A stretch of 24,307 nucleotides of DNA from Gemmatimonadota bacterium (GTDB lineage: Bacteria; Gemmatimonadota; Gemmatimonadetes; Longimicrobiales; RSA9). The position numbers and the translations under genes were made by a program. The stretch lies in the NCBI GenBank assembly GCA_012027055.1, contig VEPF01000051.1, positions 1-24,307 of the forward strand, in the 5' to 3' direction. This document shows, in pieces, positions 12,871 to 23,675 of the stretch (the stretch's first letter is position 1; the number at the start of each line of letters is the position of its first letter). The notes under the pieces were generated by a model, which saw only the letters and a program-made list of their open reading frames with translations, did not search any database and was not told the origin of the DNA.

Positions 12871-13997
12871 GCTCCGTCCACCGCCCTTTCCAGAACCTGT
12901 GTGAGGGTACGCACCGCAACCAGCGCGCCCCGCACCTGCTGGCGCACTTCACTGGTCGGGCTGAGCACCACGAAGTTGTCCCAGGCGCGGGCGGCCCGTT
13001 CCAGCTCACCCGTCCTGATCGCCGCGAAACCCAGCCGGTAGTGCGCTTCCGGCGAGAGCGGGTCCAGCGCGACGGCGCGGCCGAACGCCTCGGCGGCCGC
13101 GCGGACGCGGTGCTGCGCCAGCAGCGCCCGCCCTGCGAGGATAGCGAGCTCGACGCGCTCCGGGTAGGAGCCTTCCAGGTCGGCGGCGAGCTTCTGTGCC
13201 TCATCCACCTGCCCGGAACGGAGCAGGGTTTCGACCTGCTCGCGCGCGGCCCGCAACTGTTGCTCGGAGAAGCGCACGCGCTGCTCCGCGATGCTCACCA
13301 GCCCGGTGCTCACCAGCCCGAACACCACCTTGCCGACCTGGAACTCGCTCCGGCCCAGGTCGGCCGCCAGCTGGCGGACGTCGCGCGCGCCGTCCAGCTC
13401 GGCGAGCACTTCCCACTCGTCCGGCTTCAGGTCCAGCGGAGAGACATCCCGGTCCGCGGTGGGCGACAGCGCCGGCACCGCTTCCGGTCCGGGCACCTTC
13501 GCCTCCAGCCGGCTCCACTCGTCGATGCGACGCGAACCCTCCATGAGCAGCGAATCGACACGCACCCGCGCCAGCAGCCGCAGCTCCTCGATCTCCGCCC
13601 GCTCCTCGAACTTGAAGTAGCCGTCGGTCCAGGCCATCAGCTCGTAGATGGTCGCTTCCATCTGGAAGCGCAGCTGGCGCTCCAGCTCCTCTTCCGGCAC
13701 GCTGCCCATCTCGAGCAGGATCTCGGCCAGGCGCCGGGTCGGCTCGGAGTGCTGGATCTCGAGCGCGCGGTCCAGCTCGCGCTGCGTGAGCTTGCCGGCG
13801 CGGATCAGCAGCTGGCCCAGCCGGCGGGTGGAGCGCCGGCGCACCGCGAAGACAATGGCGCCCCGGCTGAAGTGGATGATGGACTCATCGCTCAGCCGGT
13901 CGGAGCGGATGGTGAGCACGCCGGTCTTGTGCGCCAGCTCCAGGAGCTGCAGCACATCCCCGACTCCCAGTTCCGCGAGCGGCCCCTCGATCGCCAT
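12867..13997 (-). CDS. PATAN/DUF4388 protein with winged-helix-like segment and short TPR
   Basis: Residues 1 to about 130 are a PATAN (DUF4388) domain: MAIEGPLAELGVGDVLQLL, HKTGVLTI, IIHFSRGAIVFA, LGQLLIRAGKL, AEILLEMGSV and the closing YELMAWTDGYFKFE. About 192-236 is a winged-helix-like unit (LDGARDVRQLAADLGRSEF...GLVSTGLV) as in the paralogue at 7059-8669. From about 250 on there are helical repeats, including two clear TPRs (AEAHYRLGFAAIRTGELERA). Compared with its 536-residue paralogue it has a much shorter TPR arm. GGGGGAAGCGG precedes the ATG, which lies 12 bases after the large TPR gene. Cytosolic. Its partner is probably one of the GTPase or roadblock components; that is inference from the shared operon. 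Confidence 0.85.
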   Translation of the reverse strand: MAIEGPLAELGVGDVLQLLELAHKTGVLTIRSDRLSDESIIHFSRGAIVFAVRRRSTRRLGQLLIRAGKLTQRELDRALEIQHSEPTRRLAEILLEMGSVPEEELERQLRFQMEATIYELMAWTDGYFKFEERAEIEELRLLARVRVDSLLMEGSRRIDEWSRLEAKVPGPEAVPALSPTADRDVSPLDLKPDEWEVLAELDGARDVRQLAADLGRSEFQVGKVVFGLVSTGLVSIAEQRVRFSEQQLRAAREQVETLLRSGQVDEAQKLAADLEGSYPERVELAILAGRALLAQHRVRAAAEAFGRAVALDPLSPEAHYRLGFAAIRTGELERAARAWDNFVVLSPTSEVRQQVRGALVAVRTLTQVLERAVDGA

Positions 13998-14009
13998 CCG
14001 CTTCCCCCG

Positions 14010-16700
14010 TCAGGCCGCGTGCGCCCGCAGCCGCGCCAGCTCCTGCTCCGTGCCGGGGCGGGCCGGATCCAGGTGCCGCAGGCGCTGCCAGGCCACGATC
14101 GCATCCACCACCCGCCCCTCGGCCTCCAGCAGCTCGGCCAGGCGCGCGAGCGCGTCGAGCTGATAGGGGTCGATGATCAGCAGGTCCACCATCACCAGCA
14201 CGGCATGGCGCGGGTAGCCGTGCTGCTCGTACAGCGCCGCCAGCCCGAACGCGGCCGCGCCATAGGTCGGCAGCACGCTCAGGGCGTGCCGGAACTGCAG
14301 CTCCGCCTCTTCCTCCCGGCCCTCTTCTGCGAGCAGCGCCGCCAGCTCGGTGCGCGCGCCCACCGCGGAGGGGTAGAGCGTGAGCGCCCGCTGGAGCACC
14401 GACTCGGCGCCATCCAGGTCGCCGGCCGCCCGGTACGCGGTCCCGAGCTGGGTCAGCAGCGCGACGTCGTCGGGCAGCTCCAGCCGCGCCCGCTCCAGCA
14501 CCACCGCGGCCTCGCCGTGGCGATCCAGGCGGGCGAGGGACTCGCCCCGGACGCGCAGGCACTCCACATCACCCGGCCAGTCCTCGCACAGGGCCGTGGC
14601 GGTCTGCTCTGCCTCCTCGCACCGGTCCAGCTCCAGCAGCGAGCGGGCGGCCCCCAGCAGCGCGTCCCGGCGCTCCGCGGAGTACCGGGCGTGCTGCTGG
14701 TACTCCCGGATCTCCTCGAGCACCAGGTTGAAGCGCTCGACAGCCTCCCCGGAAAGGCCCTGGCGCAGGAAGATCTCGCCCTGCAGCAGCAGCACATCGA
14801 CGCGGTTCGCGCCTGCCAGGGCGGCCCGGCGGGCGTTGGCCGTGGCGGCCTGCAGCTCTCCCACCGCCAGCGCCGCGCGCGCCTGATCCAGGGCGCGGCC
14901 GGCGCCGTTCTCGCTGGGCGGCCCGGAGACCGTTGGCGCCAGCAGCTCCGGCAGCGGCGCGGCCGGGAACAGCTCGTCGAGCGCTTCGGGCACGAACTCG
15001 AACGTGGCCACGCCCTCGCCCACCGCCAGGCGCTGGGACACGTCCAGCTCGGGCGCGAACACGCCTTCGTTGTCGAACTGCAGGTCGATCAGCAGCTTGA
15101 AGCGCGCGCCCGGGATGTAGGGGTTGAGCTCGAGCGCGAGCTTGGTCTCGCGGAGCGCACCCTGGTAGTCACCCAGTGCGGAGAGTGCGAACGCCAGGTT
15201 GTAGCGCGCGTCCGGCAGGCGCGGATCGATCTCCACTGCGCGGATCAGCGCCCGCCTGGCTTCCTCCGCATTGCCGCTCTCCAACAGCAGTGTGCCGTAT
15301 CCCGTCCAGGCGAGCACGGCCTGCGGATCGGCCGCGAGCGCGCTCCGGTACGCCGCTTCGCTTTCGGGCTGCCGGCCGTCGCGCTGCAGCATGAGCGCCA
15401 GGTTGCGCCAGATGTCGGCGGGGGCGCCGGCGGCGTGCAGCGCGGAGCGGAACGCGGCCTCGGCATCGCCCCCGGCGCCGTGCAGGCGCGCCACCGCCAG
15501 GTTGTTCCAGGCGAGTGCGTAGGTGCCGTCCAGCTCGAGCGCCCGGGCATAGCCGGCCACGGCCGCCTCGAGGTCGCCGCCCTGGTGGCAGGCGACGCCC
15601 AGCTCGTTCCAGAGCTTCGGGCTGGCGGACTCCGCCTGCAGCAGGTGCTGGTAGAGTCGCTTCGCTTCCGCCGCCTCGCCGCGCAGCAGCAACAGCTCGG
15701 CATGCGCCTGCTGCACCAGGTAGCTGTCCTCGCCCTGCTCGGTCGCCAGCCGGAACTCACGGAGCGCATCGTCGTACTGGGCCCGCTGGCGGAAGGCGAG
15801 ACCCAGGTTGTAGTGCGCGAGCGCACCCTCCTCGGCCACGCCCGGGGTGAGCTGCGTGACGCTGGTCCGATCGCCGACCAGCTCGCGATAGCGGGCGGTG
15901 CTGTGCCCATCCAGGGCCAGGTTGTCGTCAGCACGGTCGTAGCCCGGATTCAGCTGGCGGGCACGCGCGGCGGCCGCGCCCGCCTCCGCTTCCAGTCCGA
16001 GGTCGCCGTAGATGAAGGCCAGCAGGTGCCCCGCCTCCGCCGCCTTGGGGTCGCGCCGGAGCGCGCGCTCGAGCGGCCCCCGGGCTTCCTGCGGCACACC
16101 GCGCGCGTACTGCACCTCACCGATCTGCTGGTGCACGCGCGCATCCTCCGGCGCCAGCGCGGCGGCATCGCGCAGCGAGGCCAGGGCCGCATCCAGGTTG
16201 CCGGCCTTCAGCTCCGCGCGCGCCAGCCGCAGGTGTACCGCCGCGTCCTGCGGGCGCAGCCGCAGCAGCTGCCGGAGCTCGCGCACGGCCGCGGCCATTT
16301 CTCCCGCGTTGAAGTATGCACGCGCCAGCTGGTCGTGCGCATCCTGGTCGGCCGGCGCCGCGTCCACGCGCGCCAGCAGCTCGCTGACGTGCTGCTCGTA
16401 GAAGCCGGTGCCGAAGTACGCGATCTGCAGGTTCCGCTCCGCCACCAGCATACGCGGATCGAGATCGAGCGCCCGCTCGAACTGCTGGATGGCGTCGCGG
16501 TACAGTCCCTTGTAGTAGAAGACCACGCCCAGGTTGTAGTGGGCCCCGGCGTCGTTCGGGTTGATGCGGCGGGTGAGGCTGCGCAGGATCTGCAGGTCCC
16601 GCGCGGAGCGCGGCGACACCGGCGGCGGTCCGGCGGCGCTGCCGCGGTCTTTCCAGGGCAGCGGTGAGGGCATGGCCGGCGCGGCCGCGGGCGTAATCAT
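14010..16700 (-). CDS. Large TPR scaffold protein (about 20 repeats)
   Basis: The product is 896 residues from ATG 16700 (908 from an upstream start at 16736, which adds an Arg/Gly-rich stretch). After a Pro-rich lead of about 40 residues, TPR units follow almost without a break. About 13 lie in an N-terminal solenoid (for example AHYNLGVVFYYKGLYRDAIQ, NELGVACHQGGDLEAA), then an acidic, non-repeat linker (about 515-590, with FDNEGVFAPELDVSQ), then about 7 in a C-terminal solenoid. No signal peptide or membrane helix, so a cytosolic scaffold is most likely. It opens the second compact unit: rluD lies about 240 bases upstream and the first PATAN gene only 12 bases downstream. Binding partners are unknown. 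Confidence 0.85.
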   Translation of the reverse strand: MITPAAAPAMPSPLPWKDRGSAAGPPPVSPRSARDLQILRSLTRRINPNDAGAHYNLGVVFYYKGLYRDAIQQFERALDLDPRMLVAERNLQIAYFGTGFYEQHVSELLARVDAAPADQDAHDQLARAYFNAGEMAAAVRELRQLLRLRPQDAAVHLRLARAELKAGNLDAALASLRDAAALAPEDARVHQQIGEVQYARGVPQEARGPLERALRRDPKAAEAGHLLAFIYGDLGLEAEAGAAAARARQLNPGYDRADDNLALDGHSTARYRELVGDRTSVTQLTPGVAEEGALAHYNLGLAFRQRAQYDDALREFRLATEQGEDSYLVQQAHAELLLLRGEAAEAKRLYQHLLQAESASPKLWNELGVACHQGGDLEAAVAGYARALELDGTYALAWNNLAVARLHGAGGDAEAAFRSALHAAGAPADIWRNLALMLQRDGRQPESEAAYRSALAADPQAVLAWTGYGTLLLESGNAEEARRALIRAVEIDPRLPDARYNLAFALSALGDYQGALRETKLALELNPYIPGARFKLLIDLQFDNEGVFAPELDVSQRLAVGEGVATFEFVPEALDELFPAAPLPELLAPTVSGPPSENGAGRALDQARAALAVGELQAATANARRAALAGANRVDVLLLQGEIFLRQGLSGEAVERFNLVLEEIREYQQHARYSAERRDALLGAARSLLELDRCEEAEQTATALCEDWPGDVECLRVRGESLARLDRHGEAAVVLERARLELPDDVALLTQLGTAYRAAGDLDGAESVLQRALTLYPSAVGARTELAALLAEEGREEEAELQFRHALSVLPTYGAAAFGLAALYEQHGYPRHAVLVMVDLLIIDPYQLDALARLAELLEAEGRVVDAIVAWQRLRHLDPARPGTEQELARLRAHAA

Positions 16701-16938
16701 GCGCCGTCCCGGACCGCCGGACCGGCACGTCGGCAACGGCCCGCCGAGGGAGCGGGCGAGCAGGCAACGGCGGCACGGATCAGGGCGGTCTCCAAGGTGC
16801 CTAGCCTCAACCTTGAGCGAGCGGGCGGGGAGAGCAACGGGTTTCGGCGCGGGCTGATCGCATCCGGCCGGGCCTGCCCCGGCCCCGCCGACCGCCCCGG
16901 ACTGAACGGTGCAAAATACCGCGGAGTCGGCGGCGGGG
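16701..16938 (-). promoter_or_regulatory. Gap that must carry the promoter of the TPR/PATAN/MglA unit
   Basis: This is the only sizeable gap in the minus-strand run between 5778 and the right edge, so it marks the likely start of a new transcript. I see no clear -35/-10 pair. A GC-rich hairpin (GGCCGGG/CCCGGCC, 16866-16884, 5-base loop) could end the rluD transcript, but it lacks a T-run. A more A/T-rich patch (GGTATTTTGCACC on the minus strand, around 16907-16919) lies just after the rluD stop. Confidence 0.35.
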
Positions 16939-17922
16939 TCAAACCGGCAGCGATGTCTCCCTCGCCCATGCGGCCGCCTCCGCGAGCACGTCCGGGAGCG
17001 CCGACTCGAAGCTCAGCGCCGCTCCCGTGCGAGGGTGCGTGAAGTGCAGTTGCGCTGCAAGCAGATACTGGCGCGGCACGCGCTTCGCCAGCTGCACGGC
17101 CCAGCCGCGGTCGGGACCGCTGCCAGGCGGACGCGCGGGGCCGTACAGGGGGTCTCCCACCACCGGGTGGCCGATGTGCGCCAGGTGCACGCGGATCTGG
17201 TGGGTCCGCCCGGTCTCCAGCTCGGCCCGCAGCAGCTCGGCGGCGCGCCAGCGCTCCAGGCGCTGAAAGCGCGTGGCGGCCGCACGTCCCGAGGCCACCA
17301 CGGCCATGCGTTGGCGTTGGGCCGGCGAACGGGCGATGGGGGCTTCCACGCGGACCGCATCGGTGCGCAGGTGGCCCCAGGCAGCGGCGAGGTAGACGCG
17401 GCGGATCCGGCGTTGCCGGAGCGCCAGCGAGAGCGCGCGGTGCGCCTCGTCGTGCTTGGCCACCAGCAGCAGCCCGGAGGTATCCCGGTCCAGCCGATGC
17501 ACGATGCCGGGGCGGAGGACGCCGCCGATCCCGGAGAGATCGGCCACGTGATGCAGCAGCGCGTTCACCAGCGTGCCCTGCGCGTGGCCCGGCGCGGGAT
17601 GCACCACCAGGCCGGCCGGCTTGTCGATCACCAGCAGATCCGGGTCCTCGTAGCAGATCCGCAGCGGGATGTCCTCCGGCAGCACGGCGGCCGGCCGCAC
17701 GGCGGGAAGCAGGATCTCGATGACGTCGCCGGCCACTGGCCGGGTGCTCTTGCGCGGGATGCACCCGTTCAGGCGGACCGCGCCTTCTTCCAGCAGGGCG
17801 GCCGCGCGCGAGCGGGAGAGCTCGGGCAGGAGTTGCGCGACCAGCGCATCGAGACGCGCGCCCGCCTGCGCCGGCGCTACCGTGCAGCGCCGGGACGCAG
17901 CCGCCTCAGGTGCCTCGTCCAA
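16939..17922 (-). CDS. rluD: RluA/RluD-family 23S rRNA pseudouridine synthase
   Basis: An S4-like RNA-binding domain is present at about 13-70 (GARLDALVAQ...SRSRAAALLEEGAVRLNG). It is followed by the RluA catalytic domain with VIDKPAGLVVHP, the signature HRLDRDTSGLLL (catalytic Asp145), and GRTHQIRVHLAHIGHPVVGDPLYG. The S4 domain plus this order matches RluD, which converts uridines near helix 69 of 23S rRNA to pseudouridine; RluC is the main alternative. The start is TTG at 17922, overlapping the lspA stop by 17 bases, with GGAAG upstream inside lspA. The lspA-rluD pair is a widely conserved arrangement. Length (327) is normal for the family. Confidence 0.9.
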   Translation of the reverse strand: MDEAPEAAASRRCTVAPAQAGARLDALVAQLLPELSRSRAAALLEEGAVRLNGCIPRKSTRPVAGDVIEILLPAVRPAAVLPEDIPLRICYEDPDLLVIDKPAGLVVHPAPGHAQGTLVNALLHHVADLSGIGGVLRPGIVHRLDRDTSGLLLVAKHDEAHRALSLALRQRRIRRVYLAAAWGHLRTDAVRVEAPIARSPAQRQRMAVVASGRAAATRFQRLERWRAAELLRAELETGRTHQIRVHLAHIGHPVVGDPLYGPARPPGSGPDRGWAVQLAKRVPRQYLLAAQLHFTHPRTGAALSFESALPDVLAEAAAWARETSLPV

Positions 17923-18418
17923 CGTGCTGCTCTTCCTTCCAGAGCGAGAGCGCCAGGACGATCGCGCCCAGCGTGACCGCCGTGTCGGCTACGTTGAACA
18001 CCGGCCAGCGGCTGGCGCCGATGCCGACGTCGATGAAATCGATGACCCCGTCCGCCGAGCGCACGCGATCGATCAGGTTGCCGATCGCGCCGCCACAGAT
18101 CAACGCGATGGACCCCAGCCGGACGCGGTCGTGCGCGGGAGTGAACCAGTACATGGCGAGCAGGGCGCCGAGCGCGACCAGGGAAAGGAGCATGAAAACG
18201 ATGCGTGACCAGGCCCCGATCCTGATCCCGAACGCGGCCCCCGGATTGTGGATGTAGGTCAGCCGGACGAACTCGCCGATGACATCGATCTGCTGGTACA
18301 GGTGCATGGAACTCTGAACGCACAGCTTGGTGGCGATATCCGCCGCCAGTACGCCGCCCACTGCGGCACCGAACAACAGTGCCTTGCTGGGGCTCAGCCC
18401 GCCCCGCTCACGATCCAT
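17906..18418 (-). CDS. lspA: Lipoprotein signal peptidase (signal peptidase II)
   Basis: The 170-residue integral membrane protein has four hydrophobic helices and the conserved LspA boxes: AADIATKL (25-32), HNPGAAFG (57-64), GGAIGNLIDR (109-118), VIDFID with Asp127, and FNVADTAVTLG with Asp145. The two aspartates are the catalytic dyad that cleaves prolipoproteins after lipid attachment at the +1 Cys, in the inner membrane. ATG 18418 is preceded by GAGG. It starts 44 bases after the ileS stop and overlaps rluD. ileS-lspA linkage is common in bacteria. Confidence 0.95.
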   Translation of the reverse strand: MDRERGGLSPSKALLFGAAVGGVLAADIATKLCVQSSMHLYQQIDVIGEFVRLTYIHNPGAAFGIRIGAWSRIVFMLLSLVALGALLAMYWFTPAHDRVRLGSIALICGGAIGNLIDRVRSADGVIDFIDVGIGASRWPVFNVADTAVTLGAIVLALSLWKEEQHVGRGT

Positions 18419-18462
18419 CAGGTCCGCCTCATTCGGCTGCCGCTTCGAGCCGCCGGCCGCGC

Positions 18463-21585
<3,123 letters not shown>

Positions 21586-21589
21586 GATC

Positions 21590-22447
21590 TCAGGAGGCGG
21601 GGCGCGGCCGTTCCGGCAAGCGCTCCAGCACGCGGGTGAGCAGCGCGGCCAGCCGGGGTTCCGCCGTGCGCGCGGTGCGAATGATGGTGTTGATGTCCGC
21701 CGGCTCGAGCGCGTCCGGCAGGCAGGCATCGGTGATGATGACCACGCCCAGTACGCGCATGCCGGCATGCCGGGCCACGATCACCTCCGGCACCGTGCTC
21801 ATGCCGACCGTATCCGCGCCCAGCGCCCGGAGCATGCGATACTCCGCGCGGGTCTCCAGGTTCGGGCCGGCGACGGCGACGTGCACGCCGCGGCGGAGCG
21901 GGATGCCCAATTCGAGCGCGCTCTGCTGCGCCAGCTGCTGTAGCGCCCGGTCGTAGGGCTCCGACATGTCCGGGAAGCGCGGGCCCAGCTCGTCCAGGTT
22001 GGGTCCCACCAGGGGATTGTCGCCGAGCAGGTTGATGTGGTCGTCGAGCAGCACCAGGTCGCCGGGCTGCCACAGGGGGTTCATGCCCCCGCAGGCGGCG
22101 GTGACGAGCAGCGTGTCGGCCCCGAGCAACCGCATCACCCGCACGGGGAAGGCGACCCGCCGCAGGTCGTAGCCCTCGTAGCGATGGAAGCGTCCCTGCA
22201 TCGCCACCACCTCGCGGCCGCCCAGGGTCCCGAACAGCAGCCGCCCCTCGTGTGTCTCCACGGTCGAGAGCGGGAAGCCGGGGATCTCGGCGTAGGGCAG
22301 CGACCGGCGCACGGCGCTGCTCTCGGCGAGCCGGCCCCGCCCCGTGCCCAGGATCACCGCGATCTCCGGCCGGACGGGCCCGACGGCCGCACGGATCGCG
22401 GCCATGGCTTCGGTCAGCGCGGCGCCCGCGCTCCGCTCCTCAGTCAC
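21590..22447 (-). CDS. punA: Purine-nucleoside phosphorylase, trimeric PNP/MTAP family
   Basis: The enzyme splits purine nucleosides with phosphate into base plus ribose-1-phosphate. Family landmarks (285-residue numbering) are ILGTGRGRLAE, the phosphate loop near 34-38; QGRFHRYEGY with His88; AACGGMNPLWQPGDLVLLDDHIN; AGPNLETRAEYR with Glu198; and GADTVGMSTVPEVIVARHAG. The position that is Asn in 6-oxopurine-specific enzymes is Asp240 (VIITDACLPD), as in the MTAP branch, so base preference is open. Start GTG 22447 has GAGGAAAAGC upstream inside divIVA and overlaps its stop by 8 bases. The upstream frame to 22489 has no better site. The MTAP-like alternative cannot be excluded. Confidence 0.9.
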   Translation of the reverse strand: MTEERSAGAALTEAMAAIRAAVGPVRPEIAVILGTGRGRLAESSAVRRSLPYAEIPGFPLSTVETHEGRLLFGTLGGREVVAMQGRFHRYEGYDLRRVAFPVRVMRLLGADTLLVTAACGGMNPLWQPGDLVLLDDHINLLGDNPLVGPNLDELGPRFPDMSEPYDRALQQLAQQSALELGIPLRRGVHVAVAGPNLETRAEYRMLRALGADTVGMSTVPEVIVARHAGMRVLGVVIITDACLPDALEPADINTIIRTARTAEPRLAALLTRVLERLPERPRPAS

Positions 22448-23675
22448 GCTTTTCCTCGATGATGGATGAGAGCCAATCGTCGTCTCCACCTTCGTCGCCG
22501 GCCGGTTCTTCCAGCAGCAGCTCCGGTTCGGCGGGCACCTCGTCCACCAGGTCTATGTCCAGGCGGTAGCCGGCGAGCTCCGCGTTCTCGAGCAGCGTCA
22601 TGGTGTCCGCGTCATCGGCGGCGGGCGGCGCCTCCGCCGGCTCCGCCGCTGCTGCGCCTGCCTCCGGCTCGAGTAGCTCCGGCCGGGCCGGGCGGGGCTC
22701 CAGGTCCTCCTCGTAGACCGGCTCCGGCTCGAACGGCTCAAGGTCGGGCTCGAGCTCGAACAGCTCCTCGTCGACCGGGCCCAAGTCCTCCGCCAGGAAC
22801 GACTGCGCGAGCACCGCCGCGGCGGCGGCCGCACGGCTGTCCCGCGGCTGCGCGGGGATCTCCGGCTCGGTCTCGGACTCCGGCTCCGGAGGCGGCACCG
22901 CAGCCACCGCGGCCGGCCCTACTGCCGGCGGCGTCCCGGCCGCGTCCGGCGCCAGCGTTCCGGCCATGGCGTCCAGCTCCGCCAGCTCCCGTTCCAGGAA
23001 CCGGCGATAGCTGCCCAGGTGCTGCTGCTGCAGCTCGCGCAGCCGGCGGAGCGCCTCCTCCTCCCGCTCCCGCACCTGGGTCACTTCGGCGCGCAGGCGG
23101 TCCGCTTCCTGTTGCGCGTTCAGCAACTCGGCATCGGCCTCCTGCTGAGCCAGCCGCAGCGCGTCGGCCGCGCCCTGTTCCGCGGTGCGCACCGTGTCGG
23201 CGGCCTGCAACTCCGCAGCCCGCACCAGCGTCTGCGCCCGCTGTTCGGCATCCCGCACGCGGGCATCGGAGCCCTGCTCCGCGTCCCGGAGCAGCGCGCT
23301 GGACCGCTGTTCTGCGTCCCGCAGCATGGTCTCGGCGCGCTGCTGGGCATCCCGCAGGCGCGCTTCCGCTTCCTGCGTCGACGTCCGCAGCGCCAGCTCC
23401 GACTCGCGGGCGGCCTGTGCCCGGATCTCCTCGCGCATCTCCTGAGCGGTGACCAGCGCATCGGTGAGCGCCCGCTCGCGGTCGCGGTACTCGTTCACCC
23501 GCCGTTCCAGGTCCGTCAGCCGCTGCGCCATCGCTCCGTTGTCCCGCAGCAGCTGCTCGATCCGGTCCGCCGCCAGGTCCAGGAAATCATCGACCAGCGC
23601 GGGCTCGTACCCCCGCAGTGCCCGTCGGAAATCCCCCTTCTTCTTCCGCACCTCGAGCGGCGTCAAGTCGATCAT
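22440..23675 (-). CDS. divIVA: DivIVA-domain protein with hendecad coiled coil and acidic tail
   Basis: Residues 1-60 match the DivIVA N-terminal membrane-curvature domain: LTPLEVRKKKGDFRRALRGY, EPALVDDFLDL and the start of the coiled coil. Residues about 50-240 are predicted coiled coil; 96-194 consist of nine consecutive 11-residue repeats of the [LV]RxAEQ type. A linker and a long acidic, Glu/Pro-rich C-terminal region (about 240-411) with little secondary structure follow. DivIVA-type proteins gather at negatively curved membrane, poles or septa, and recruit division or wall-synthesis factors. ATG 23675 overlaps the yggS stop as ATGA, the yggS-(sep genes)-divIVA neighbourhood known from many bacteria. 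Length is well above the Bacillus protein (about 160) because of the repeats and the tail. Confidence 0.88.
   Translation of the reverse strand: MIDLTPLEVRKKKGDFRRALRGYEPALVDDFLDLAADRIEQLLRDNGAMAQRLTDLERRVNEYRDRERALTDALVTAQEMREEIRAQAARESELALRTSTQEAEARLRDAQQRAETMLRDAEQRSSALLRDAEQGSDARVRDAEQRAQTLVRAAELQAADTVRTAEQGAADALRLAQQEADAELLNAQQEADRLRAEVTQVREREEEALRRLRELQQQHLGSYRRFLERELAELDAMAGTLAPDAAGTPPAVGPAAVAAVPPPEPESETEPEIPAQPRDSRAAAAAAVLAQSFLAEDLGPVDEELFELEPDLEPFEPEPVYEEDLEPRPARPELLEPEAGAAAAEPAEAPPAADDADTMTLLENAELAGYRLDIDLVDEVPAEPELLLEEPAGDEGGDDDWLSSIIEEKRD
23094..23390 (-). repeat. Nine 33-base units coding for 11-residue coiled-coil repeats
   Basis: Inside divIVA, residues 96-194 fall into nine units of 11 residues. 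The clearest are LRDAQQRAETM, LRDAEQRSSAL, LRDAEQGSDAR and VRDAEQRAQTL; the pattern weakens toward both ends. The DNA shows matching 33-base periodicity (repeated GCGTCCCGCAG- and CTGCTC-like pieces on the plus strand), with enough divergence to be old. Eleven-residue periodicity is a hendecad, which favours a nearly straight or right-handed coiled coil. Confidence 0.8.

Noticed and set aside
12681..16667. A 1328-codon plus-strand open frame opposite the TPR, PATAN and roadblock genes
   Set aside because: It is antisense to four well-supported genes. The protein is Gln/Arg/Leu/His-rich without domains, as expected when the complementary frame of GC-rich codons lacks stops.
21586..21768. N-terminal extension of IleRS into pnp
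   Set aside because: The extra 61 residues are Arg/Ser/Pro-rich out-of-frame pnp sequence; IleRS normally begins near MKYPEYPQS-like residues.
23094..23390. CRISPR array or minisatellite
   Set aside because: The 33-base periodicity is in frame with divIVA and is explained by 11-residue coiled-coil repeats; there are no unique spacers.
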